NCBI RefSeq assembly: GCF_000718015.1
Contig: NZ_JODY01000012.1
Span: 1 to 64,000, forward strand
Direction of reading: 5' to 3'
Source: Streptomyces catenulae
GTDB lineage: Bacteria > Actinomycetota > Actinomycetes > Streptomycetales > Streptomycetaceae
Length of the DNA: 64,000 bases
Positions within the stretch are counted from its first letter, which is position 1; the number at the start of each line of letters is the position of its first letter. Both the position numbers and the translations under genes were made by a program. Shown one piece after another: positions 26,910-34,658 of this stretch. The notes below the pieces were generated by a model. That model made no database searches and was not told the origin of the DNA. It worked only from the letters and a program-made list of their open reading frames with translations.

Positions 26910-28727
26910 ATGCACTCCAGACGTGCCGTCCTGACCACCGCCGCCGTGGCCGCCGCCTGCGCCGCGGGCACCGTTCCCGCGACCGCCGCGGGCCCTGCCG
27001 CCGCCCGTCCCACCGCCGCCGCGCGGGAGCGGATGCGGCGCCTCATCGCCCGTATGACACCGGAGGAGAAGGCCGGTCAGCTCTTCGTCATGCGGGTCTA
27101 CGGGCACTCCGCCACCGACCCCGACCAGGCCGACGTGGACGCCAACCGCAAGGAGATCGGCGTCGCCAACGCGGCCGAACTCATCGCGAAGTACCACGTC
27201 GGCGGCATCATCTACTTCAGCTGGGCGCACAACACCCGCGATCCGCACCAGATCGCGGAGCTGTCCAACGGCATCCAGCGGGCGGGCGCCGCCCAGCGGC
27301 TGCCCGTCCCGCTGCTGATCTCCACCGACCAGGAACACGGCATCGTCACCCGGATCGGCGCGCCCGCCACACTGCTGCCCGGCGCGATGGCGCTCGGCGC
27401 CGGGGGCTCACGCGCCGACGCCACGGTCGCGGCCCGGATCAGCGGCGCCGAGCTGTACGCGATGGGCCTCCGGCAGGACTTCGCCCCGGACGCCGACGTC
27501 AACGTCAACCCGGCCAACCCGATCATCGGCGTCCGGTCCTTCGGCTCCGATCCGCGGGCCGTGGCGCGGCTGGTCACCGCCCAGGTGCGCGGCTACCAGG
27601 ACGCGGGCGTGGCCGCCTGCACCAAGCACTTCCCCGGGCACGGCGACACCGACGTCGACAGCCACGTCGGGCTGCCGACCATCCACCACACCGCCGAGGA
27701 GTGGGAGCGGCTGGACGAGCCGCCGTTCCGGGCCGCGGTGGCCGCCGGGATCGATGTGATCATGTCGGCGCACATCGTCGTCCCCGCCTTCGACCCCAGC
27801 GGGGACCCGGCGACCCTCTCGCGCCCGATCCTCACCGGACTGCTGCGCGAACGGCTCGGCTACGACGGCGTGGTGATCACCGACTCGCTGGGCATGCAGG
27901 GCGTCCGCGAGAAGTACGGCGACGACCGGGTGCCGGTGCTGGCGCTCAAGGCCGGTGTCGATCAGCTGCTCAACCCGCCGGACCTCGCCGTCGCGCACGC
28001 CGCCGTCGTCCGCGCCCTGCGGGACGGCGAGCTGTCCGAGGCCGACATCGACGCCAAACTGCTGCGCATCCTGCTGCTCAAGGAGCGCCGCGGGCTCTTC
28101 ACCGATCCGTACACCTCACGGGCCGCGGTCGACCGGGTGGTGGGGATCCGCCGTCATCTGGAGACGGCGGACGCGCTCGCCGACCGGACGACGACGCTGC
28201 TGCGCAACACCGGCGGGGTGCTGCCGCTCTCCCGCCGCCGGGAGCACCGGCTGCTGGTCGCGGGGGTGGACACGGCCGCGCCGTCCGGGACGGGCGGGCC
28301 GCCCACCGGGGTGCTCGCCCGGGAGCTGACCGGGCTCGGCTTCGCCGCGACCGCGCTGTCCACGGGCCTGACGCCGGACCGGACGGTGATCGACGACGCG
28401 GTGGCGGTGCTCGGCGACCATGACGCGGCGGTCGTCGTGACGTACGACATCACGCCCGGTTCGGCGCAGTGCGCGCTGGTCGAGGCGCTGCTCGCCACCG
28501 GGAAGCCGGTGGTGCAGCTCGCGGTCCGCAACCCGTACGACATCGCGCAGCTCGGCGCGGTGCGGGCGGCGCTGGCGAGTTACGGGTGGACCGATGTCGA
28601 GGTGCGGGCGGCGGCCCGGGTGATCGCCGGGCGGCGGGCGCCGCGGGGGCGGCTGCCGGTGCCGGTGATGCGGGCCGACGCGCCGGACGAGGAGCTGTAC
28701 CCGGTCGGCCACGGGCTGACGTACTGA
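26910..28727 (+). CDS. Secreted GH3 glycosidase, NagZ-like beta-N-acetylglucosaminidase
   Basis: The 605-aa protein starts with a secretion signal (HSRRAVLTTAAVAAACAAG; a single Arg pair, so Tat is possible). The TIM barrel carries KHFPGHGDTDVDSH (239-252), whose Asp250/His252 dyad is the acid-base unit specific to NagZ-type GH3 enzymes, and nucleophile Asp325 in VVITDSLGMQG. An alpha/beta sandwich domain follows. The likely role is removal of N-acetylglucosamine from muropeptides or chitin fragments outside the cell. AAGGAG precedes ATG 26910. Confidence 0.9.
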   Translation: MHSRRAVLTTAAVAAACAAGTVPATAAGPAAARPTAAARERMRRLIARMTPEEKAGQLFVMRVYGHSATDPDQADVDANRKEIGVANAAELIAKYHVGGIIYFSWAHNTRDPHQIAELSNGIQRAGAAQRLPVPLLISTDQEHGIVTRIGAPATLLPGAMALGAGGSRADATVAARISGAELYAMGLRQDFAPDADVNVNPANPIIGVRSFGSDPRAVARLVTAQVRGYQDAGVAACTKHFPGHGDTDVDSHVGLPTIHHTAEEWERLDEPPFRAAVAAGIDVIMSAHIVVPAFDPSGDPATLSRPILTGLLRERLGYDGVVITDSLGMQGVREKYGDDRVPVLALKAGVDQLLNPPDLAVAHAAVVRALRDGELSEADIDAKLLRILLLKERRGLFTDPYTSRAAVDRVVGIRRHLETADALADRTTTLLRNTGGVLPLSRRREHRLLVAGVDTAAPSGTGGPPTGVLARELTGLGFAATALSTGLTPDRTVIDDAVAVLGDHDAAVVVTYDITPGSAQCALVEALLATGKPVVQLAVRNPYDIAQLGAVRAALASYGWTDVEVRAAARVIAGRRAPRGRLPVPVMRADAPDEELYPVGHGLTY

Positions 28728-28740
28728 CGCGGCGGCACGG

Positions 28741-28771
28741 GGCGCGCCCCTCCCGGGTGGAGGGGCGCGCC
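28741..28771. terminator. Perfect 13-bp hairpin between convergent genes
   Basis: GGCGCGCCCCTCC (28741-28753) and GGAGGGGCGCGCC (28759-28771) flank a 5-base loop between the GH3 gene and the convergent aminopeptidase gene. It can serve both. Confidence 0.7.
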
Positions 28772-28811
28772 GTAACGTTCCGTCAGCCGTGACGGGGCCG
28801 GGGTCCGGAGG

Positions 28812-30224
28812 TCAGGGGCGCAGCGGCGCGGTGCGGTGCAGTTCCTGGCGGTCCAGCTTCCGGTCGTAGGGAGCCTGCGCGGTGGCCTTGCCGTTGGCGT
28901 CGACGCCCGCCCACTTCAGGAGGGAGGCGGTGGCCTTGGTGCGGTCGGCGTCCTTGAGCTTGGCGATGTTGGAGCCGTGGTTGCCGCCGGGCACGGTGTA
29001 GACGTAGGAGTCCCGGGCGCCCCGGCCCAGCTCGAAGTGTTCCGAACTCCACGGGTCCCACTGGCCGTTGACGAACATCATCCGCTGCGCGTGGTGGCGC
29101 ACCCAGCGGTCCACGTCCGGCATGGCGCGCCGGTCGAACTTCATGGGGATCTCCCGCGGCACGAAGGTGCGGGAGTTGTTGATACCGGGGTACTTCAGCA
29201 GGCCCTTGAGGTGCGGGTAGCCGTACGAGGGCTCACCGAGCTGGGTACCTGCCTGGTAGTAGTACGGCGTGTACGACTCCACGCCCTGGTCGGTGTAGCT
29301 CTCGAAGCCGCCGACCTCATCCAGCCACGTCCACAGCGCGTCGGTGGACACATCCGGGGAGGGCACGTCCTTGCAGGCGGTGGCGGCGGGCTGGTACTGC
29401 CAGAAGCCGAATTCCAGGTCCGTGACGAGCACTTCGTAGGCGCGGTCGACGGAGCCGAAGAGGCGGAAGGTCTTCTTCTCCTTCTCGGCCCACCGGGCGA
29501 ACCGCTCGTCCATCTCGTCGCGGCGGTTGAGCGCCTCGCGGGTGATCTTGTGCAGCGCCGTGCGGCACTCCGCGGTGCCGACGGTGCGGAAGAACCGGTC
29601 GTAGGCGGAGTCCTCGTCGTTGACGACGTCGTTGGGCGCGACGTAGGCGACGGTGCCGTTCATGTCGCCGGGGTGGAAGCGGCGGTAGTACGTCGCCGTC
29701 ATACCGCCCTTGCTGCCGCCGGTGGCGATCCAGTTCTTCCCGTAGATGCGGTGCAGCGCCTGGTAGATGCGGTGCTGGTCGTCGGCGCCCTGCCGAATGT
29801 CCAGCTTCTTCCAGTCGGCGGGCTGCGGCCGGGAGGGCGTGAAGTAGCGGTATTCCAGGGAGACCTGGTTGCCGTCGATGATCTGCGTCGGCTCGCTGCG
29901 GGACGGGCTGGTGCCGACGTTGTAGCCCGAGGTGTAGAAGACGGTCGGGCGGTCGACCGACTTGTGCAGCACGGTCAGCCGCTGCTCGAACGTGCCCCGG
30001 CCGGGGTGGCGGTGGTCGATCGGCTGGGTGTACGTGAGGACGAAGTAGCGGTAGCCGTCGACCGGCTTCTCCTCCACCAGGTGCATGCCGGGTATCGCGA
30101 GCAGGCGCTCCTTGATGTCCTGCGGCTGCGGCGCGGTGGTGGCCGCCGTGGCCGGGGCGGTGGTGGCGCCCGCCGTGCCGATCAGGACGGCGACCGGCAC
30201 CAGCCAGCTGAACGTTCTTCGCAT
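28812..30224 (-). CDS. Secreted S28/S37-type aminopeptidase (PS-10-like)
   Basis: The 470-aa protein has a signal peptide ending near ATAATTA (~30) and an alpha/beta hydrolase body with ATGGSKGGMTATYYRRFHPGDM around the nucleophilic Ser and NGQWDPWSSEHFE and GGNHGSNIAKL for the Asp and His. This matches the Streptomyces prolyl tri/tetrapeptidyl aminopeptidase group (family S37). It would release short N-terminal peptides from extracellular substrates. GGAGGGATC stands before ATG 30224. Confidence 0.87.
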   Translation of the reverse strand: MRRTFSWLVPVAVLIGTAGATTAPATAATTAPQPQDIKERLLAIPGMHLVEEKPVDGYRYFVLTYTQPIDHRHPGRGTFEQRLTVLHKSVDRPTVFYTSGYNVGTSPSRSEPTQIIDGNQVSLEYRYFTPSRPQPADWKKLDIRQGADDQHRIYQALHRIYGKNWIATGGSKGGMTATYYRRFHPGDMNGTVAYVAPNDVVNDEDSAYDRFFRTVGTAECRTALHKITREALNRRDEMDERFARWAEKEKKTFRLFGSVDRAYEVLVTDLEFGFWQYQPAATACKDVPSPDVSTDALWTWLDEVGGFESYTDQGVESYTPYYYQAGTQLGEPSYGYPHLKGLLKYPGINNSRTFVPREIPMKFDRRAMPDVDRWVRHHAQRMMFVNGQWDPWSSEHFELGRGARDSYVYTVPGGNHGSNIAKLKDADRTKATASLLKWAGVDANGKATAQAPYDRKLDRQELHRTAPLRP

Positions 30225-30307
30225 GATCCCTCCCCAGGGGTCGCGGAATTCGCGCCGAACCTACCCGGGGAGAACAGCCGCCCACCAGCACCGATGCGTA
30301 ACGCCTG

Positions 30308-30336
30308 ACCGGCCGGGGGTGGCGGCCCCGGCCGGT
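30308..30336 (-). terminator. Terminator of the fused ABC exporter
   Basis: ACCGGCCGGGG (30308-30318) and CCCCGGCCGGT (30326-30336) are perfect arms around a 7-base loop, 6 bases beyond the stop. Confidence 0.65.
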
Positions 30337-30342
30337 GCGCGC

Positions 30343-33300
30343 TCAGACCCGCGCGGCCGTCTCCTCTCCGGCGAAGGCGCGCCACAGGGCGGCGTACCGG
30401 CCGTCGCGGGCGAGGAGTTCGGCGTGGGTGCCGTCCTCGGCGACCCGGCCGCGGTCCATCACCACGACCCGGTCGGCGCGCGCCGCGGTCGTCAGACGGT
30501 GGGCGACGACGAGGGTGGTGCGGCGCCCGGAGAGCCGTTCGGTGGCCTGGTTGACGACGGCTTCGGAGGCGAGGTCGAGGGCGGCGGTGGCCTCGTCGAG
30601 CAGCAGGATGTCGGGGTCGACCAGCTCGGCGCGGGCCAGGGCCAGCAACTGGCGCTGACCTGCGGAGAGGTTACGTCCGCGCTCGGCGACCGCGTGGAGG
30701 TAGCCGCCGTCGAGGGTGGCGATCATCGCGTGGGCGCCGACCGCGCGGGCCGCGGCCTCCACCTCGGCGTCGGTGGCGTCCGGCCGCCCGTAGGCGATGG
30801 CGTCACGGACCGTACCGGGGAAGAGGTACGACTCCTGGGGGACGATGCCGAGGCGGTGGCGGTAGCCGGTGAGGTCCAGCTCCCGCAGGTCGGTGCCGTC
30901 GGCGCGGACCGCCCCGCCGGTCGGGTCGTAGAACCGGGCGACCAGCTTGACCAGGGTGGACTTCCCGGCGCCGGTCTCGCCGACGAACGCGACGGTCTGC
31001 CCGGCGGGGATCGTCAGATCGATGCCGGACAGGGCCTGTTCGGCGCCGTCGGACTCCGCGCCGTAGTGGAAGTCCACCCCCTCGAAGGTGATCTCGCCGC
31101 GCAGCTGCGGCACCGGGCGGGGGTCCGCGGCGGCGGGGGTGGTGGTCGGCTCGCGCAGCAGCTCCTGGATGCGGCCGAGCGAGACGGACGCCTGCTGGTA
31201 GCCGTCGAAGACCTGGGAGAGCTGCTGGACGGGGGCGAAGAACAGGTCGATGTAGAGGAGGTAGGCGACGAGCGCACCGGCCGTCAGGGTGCCCGCGCCG
31301 ACCCGTCCGGCGCCGACGATCAGCACCAGGGCGGCGGCGACCGACGACAGCAGCTGGACGAACGGGAAGTACACGGATATCAGGAACTGGCCGCGGACCC
31401 GGGCCTGGCGGTAGGCGTGGCTGCGGTCGGCGAACCGCGCGGCGCCCATGCCCTCGCGCCGGAACGCCTGGACTATCCGCAGTCCGGCGACGCTCTCCTG
31501 GAGGTCGCCGTTGACGACGCTGATCCGCTCCCGGGCCAGCTCGTACGCCTTGACGCTCTGCTTGCGGAAGAAGTACGTGCCGAGGATCAGCGGCGGGAGG
31601 GTGGCGAAGACGACCAGGGCCAGCTGGACGTCGATGACGAGCAGGGCGACGAGGATGCCGCCGAAGGTCAGCACCGAGACGACGGCGGTGACCAGGCCGG
31701 TCTGCAGGAACGTTGACAGCGCGTCGACGTCCGTGGTCATCCGCGTCATGATCTTGCCGGTGAGTTCGCGCTCGTAGTAGTCGAGGCCGAGGCGCTGGAG
31801 CTGGGCGAAGATCTTGACGCGGAGGGAGTACAGGACCCGCTCGCCGGTGCGGCCGGTCATCCTGTTGCCGCCGATCTGCGCGACCCACTGGACGAGCACC
31901 GTCACCAGGGCGAGGAGCGCGGCCGTCCACACCCCGGCGAGCACCCCGCGGCGGACGCCTTCGTCGATGCCCTGCCGGATGAGGATCGGGACGAGGAGAC
32001 CGCCGAGGGCGTCCACGGCCACCAGCCCGAGGGCGATCAGCAGCGGCCCGCGGAAGCCGCGCAGCAACTGCCGCAGACCGTACGAGCCCTCGGCCGCGGC
32101 GGCCCGCTCCTCGTCGATGTCCGGGGTGTCGGTGGCGGGCGGGAGCGCGGCGACCTGGGCGAGGAGTTCGGGGGTGGCGGCCGGTCCGGTCGGTCCTTCC
32201 GGGGCGCCGTCGGTGTCGCGGCGGACCCACAGCTCGGGGGTGGTGCCGTGCGGGCCGGGCGCGCCGTCCGGGGCGGCGGGGTCCGTGCCGCCGGGCCGTG
32301 CGCCGTTCGGGTGGGCGCCGTCGGGGTGGGCCGCGGGGAGCGGGTCGAGCAGGCCGGTCGCGGCGGATTCGCCGTCGAAGGCGCCCGCCACCTCACCGGC
32401 CGGGTCGTGCGGGACGCCGCCCAACTCGTCCGGGTCGGTCAGCAGGCTGCGGTAGAGGGGACAGCGGGCGGTGAGTTCGTCCTGGGTGCCGATGTCGACG
32501 AGGCGGCCGCCGTCGAGCACGGCGATGCGGTCGGCGAGGGCCAGGGTGGAGGCGCGGTGGGCGATGAGCAGCGTCGTGCGCCCGGCCATCACCCCGCGCA
32601 GCGCCTCGTGGATCTCGTGCTCGACCCGGGCGTCGACGGCGGACGTCGCATCGTCCAGCACCAGCAGCCGGGGGTCGGTGAGGATGGCGCGGGCCAGGGC
32701 TATCCGCTGCCGCTGCCCTCCGGAGAGCGTCAGCCCCTGCTCACCGACCTCGGTGTCGTACCCCGCGGGCAGCTCGCCGATGAAGCCGTCGGCCTGCGCG
32801 ATGCGGGCGGCCGTGCGGATCTGCTCGTCGGTGGCCTCCGGGTGGCCGTACGCGATGTTGTCGCGCACCGAGTCGGAGAAGAGGAAGCTGCTCTCGGGCA
32901 CCAGGCCGATGGCGGAGCGCAGCGACTCCAGGGTGAGGTCGCGGACGTCGTGGCCGCCGATCAGGACGCGGCCCGCGGTGGCGTCGTAGAAGCGGGGCAG
33001 CAGCAGCGAGACGGTGGACTTGCCGCTGCCGGACCGGCCGACGACGGCGACGGTCTCGCCCGGGGCGATGCGCAGCGAGAAGCCGTCCAGCACGGGGCGG
33101 AACGCGGGGGCGCCGGTGGCCGCGCTCCCGGCGGGCTCGGTGTCCCGTCCGGCGGCGGCCTCGCCGTAGCCGAAGGTGACGGCGTCGAACTCGACGGTGG
33201 CGGGGGCGTCGGCGGGGAGTTCGTGGGCGTCGGGGCGCTCCTCGACGACCGGGTCGGTGTCGATGAGTTCGTAGACCCGCTCGACGCCGGCCCGTGCCTG

Positions 33301-34218
33301 CTGGCCGACGGTGAGCACCACGGCCAGCATCCGGACCGGGCCGACGAGCTGGGCGAGGTAGGTGGAGAAGGCGACGAAGGTGCCGAGGGTGACCTCGCCG
33401 CGGGTGGCCATCCAGCCGCCGAGGGCGAGCATCGCGACCTGGCCGAGGGCCGGGACGGCCTGGAGGGCGGGGTTGTAGACGGCGTTGAGGCGCACCGTGC
33501 GCAGCCGTCCGGCGAACAGCTTGTGGCCGACGGCCCGCAGCTTGCCGGTCTCCTGCTGCTCCTGCCCGAAGCCCTTGACGACCCGGACGCCGGAGACGGC
33601 GCCGTCCACGACGCCCGCGACCGCGGCGGCCTGGCTCTGGGCGTACCAGGTGGCGGGGTAGAGGCGGGCGCGGCTGCGTTTGGCGACGAACCACAGGGCG
33701 GGGGCGACGGCCAGCGCGATGACCGTGAGCAGCGGGGAGAGCACCAGCATCACGACCAGCGAGACCAGGAAGAGCAGGACGTTCCCGATCATCATGGGGG
33801 TCATGAAGAGGAGGCTCTGGATGAGCTGGAGGTCGCTGGTGGCGCGGCCGACGACCTGTCCGGTGCTCAGCTCGTCCTGACGGCGGCCGTCGAGCCGGGC
33901 GATCGAGCCGTACATGCGGGTGCGGAGATTGTGCTGGACGTCGAGGGCGAGCCGTCCGCCGTAGTAGCGGCGGACGTAGGTGAGGGCGTAGACGACGACC
34001 GCGGCGACGACCATGAGGGTGGCCCAGGGGGCGAGCGAGCGGTCTTGGTGGACGATCACGTCGTCGATGATCAGCTTCGGGATGAGCGGGACCAGCGCCA
34101 TGACCGCCATACCGCCCAGCGAGGAGCCGAGTGAGAGCAGTACATCCGTCCGGTACTGCCAGCAGTCGCGGACCAGCCTCCGCGTCCAGCTCTGTCCTGC
34201 CGTGTCCGTCCCCGCCAC
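30343..34218 (-). CDS. Full-length fused ABC exporter (TMD-NBD-TMD-NBD)
   Basis: The 1,291-aa protein contains two type-IV ABC exporter halves that are usually separate heterodimer subunits. Half one: six helices (~25-310), Walker A GRSGSGKST (394-402), LSGGQ (498-502). Half two follows a ~130-residue Pro/Ala/Gly/Asp linker and has GETGAGKST, VPQESYLF, LSAGQRQ and LLLDEATAALD. In half one the Q-loop Gln is Glu442 and the catalytic Glu after Walker B is Asp (LDD, 522-523), so that ATP site is degenerate. Asymmetric sites are usual in heterodimeric drug and lipid exporters. The start is GTG 34218 behind GGGAGG. The substrate is unknown. Confidence 0.92.
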   Translation of the reverse strand: MAGTDTAGQSWTRRLVRDCWQYRTDVLLSLGSSLGGMAVMALVPLIPKLIIDDVIVHQDRSLAPWATLMVVAAVVVYALTYVRRYYGGRLALDVQHNLRTRMYGSIARLDGRRQDELSTGQVVGRATSDLQLIQSLLFMTPMMIGNVLLFLVSLVVMLVLSPLLTVIALAVAPALWFVAKRSRARLYPATWYAQSQAAAVAGVVDGAVSGVRVVKGFGQEQQETGKLRAVGHKLFAGRLRTVRLNAVYNPALQAVPALGQVAMLALGGWMATRGEVTLGTFVAFSTYLAQLVGPVRMLAVVLTVGQQARAGVERVYELIDTDPVVEERPDAHELPADAPATVEFDAVTFGYGEAAAGRDTEPAGSAATGAPAFRPVLDGFSLRIAPGETVAVVGRSGSGKSTVSLLLPRFYDATAGRVLIGGHDVRDLTLESLRSAIGLVPESSFLFSDSVRDNIAYGHPEATDEQIRTAARIAQADGFIGELPAGYDTEVGEQGLTLSGGQRQRIALARAILTDPRLLVLDDATSAVDARVEHEIHEALRGVMAGRTTLLIAHRASTLALADRIAVLDGGRLVDIGTQDELTARCPLYRSLLTDPDELGGVPHDPAGEVAGAFDGESAATGLLDPLPAAHPDGAHPNGARPGGTDPAAPDGAPGPHGTTPELWVRRDTDGAPEGPTGPAATPELLAQVAALPPATDTPDIDEERAAAAEGSYGLRQLLRGFRGPLLIALGLVAVDALGGLLVPILIRQGIDEGVRRGVLAGVWTAALLALVTVLVQWVAQIGGNRMTGRTGERVLYSLRVKIFAQLQRLGLDYYERELTGKIMTRMTTDVDALSTFLQTGLVTAVVSVLTFGGILVALLVIDVQLALVVFATLPPLILGTYFFRKQSVKAYELARERISVVNGDLQESVAGLRIVQAFRREGMGAARFADRSHAYRQARVRGQFLISVYFPFVQLLSSVAAALVLIVGAGRVGAGTLTAGALVAYLLYIDLFFAPVQQLSQVFDGYQQASVSLGRIQELLREPTTTPAAADPRPVPQLRGEITFEGVDFHYGAESDGAEQALSGIDLTIPAGQTVAFVGETGAGKSTLVKLVARFYDPTGGAVRADGTDLRELDLTGYRHRLGIVPQESYLFPGTVRDAIAYGRPDATDAEVEAAARAVGAHAMIATLDGGYLHAVAERGRNLSAGQRQLLALARAELVDPDILLLDEATAALDLASEAVVNQATERLSGRRTTLVVAHRLTTAARADRVVVMDRGRVAEDGTHAELLARDGRYAALWRAFAGEETAARV

Positions 34219-34597
34219 CCGGTGCCTCCCGCGCCTCGTCCTTGACGGAAATTGCCAACATCGCCACCGTCGGATTTCATCCCGCCGTCACACTCCGCGC
34301 GGGCGATCGGCCGGGAATCCGGGTTTTCCCGGAGACGGGGGTCGGGGTCGTCAGGGGCGATCTCCGGGATGTCCCCGATGGCGCCCGAGCCGGACTTCCG
34401 TCACGCTGAGTGACATGAGAACACAGATTCGCGTACTCGGCCCCTCCTGCCCCGCGTCCGCTCCGCCGGTGCGGTGCGGTGTCACCTCCTTCGGCCTCCT
34501 CCTCGACGTCTTCCGCTGTGTGCACGGGCGCGGCGGCGGCCCGGCCGACGGCGCGGAGGGCGCGATATCCGGCCGACCGTGACCGGGACGGCGTGCG
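34219..34597. other. Intergenic, 379 bp to the GH65 terminator; no supported gene
   Basis: A 55-codon frame from ATG 34415 to 34582 exists but lacks a Shine-Dalgarno sequence and a recognisable product. The exporter promoter probably lies in the AT-richer part around 34240-34290. Confidence 0.35.
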
Positions 34598-34634
34598 GCG
34601 GCGGCCGGGCGCCGAGGTGCGGCCCGGCCGCCGC
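34598..34634 (-). terminator. Perfect 13-bp hairpin after the GH65 gene
   Basis: GCGGCGGCCGGGC (34598-34610) and GCCCGGCCGCCGC (34622-34634) flank an 11-base loop, 24 bases past the GH65 stop. Confidence 0.65.
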
Positions 34635-34658
34635 CGGGGGTGTCGGGGGCGGTGCGGA

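Noticed and set aside
34415..34582. 55-codon frame upstream of the exporter and GH65 genes
   Set aside because: No Shine-Dalgarno, no recognisable leader-peptide pattern; not distinguishable from chance.
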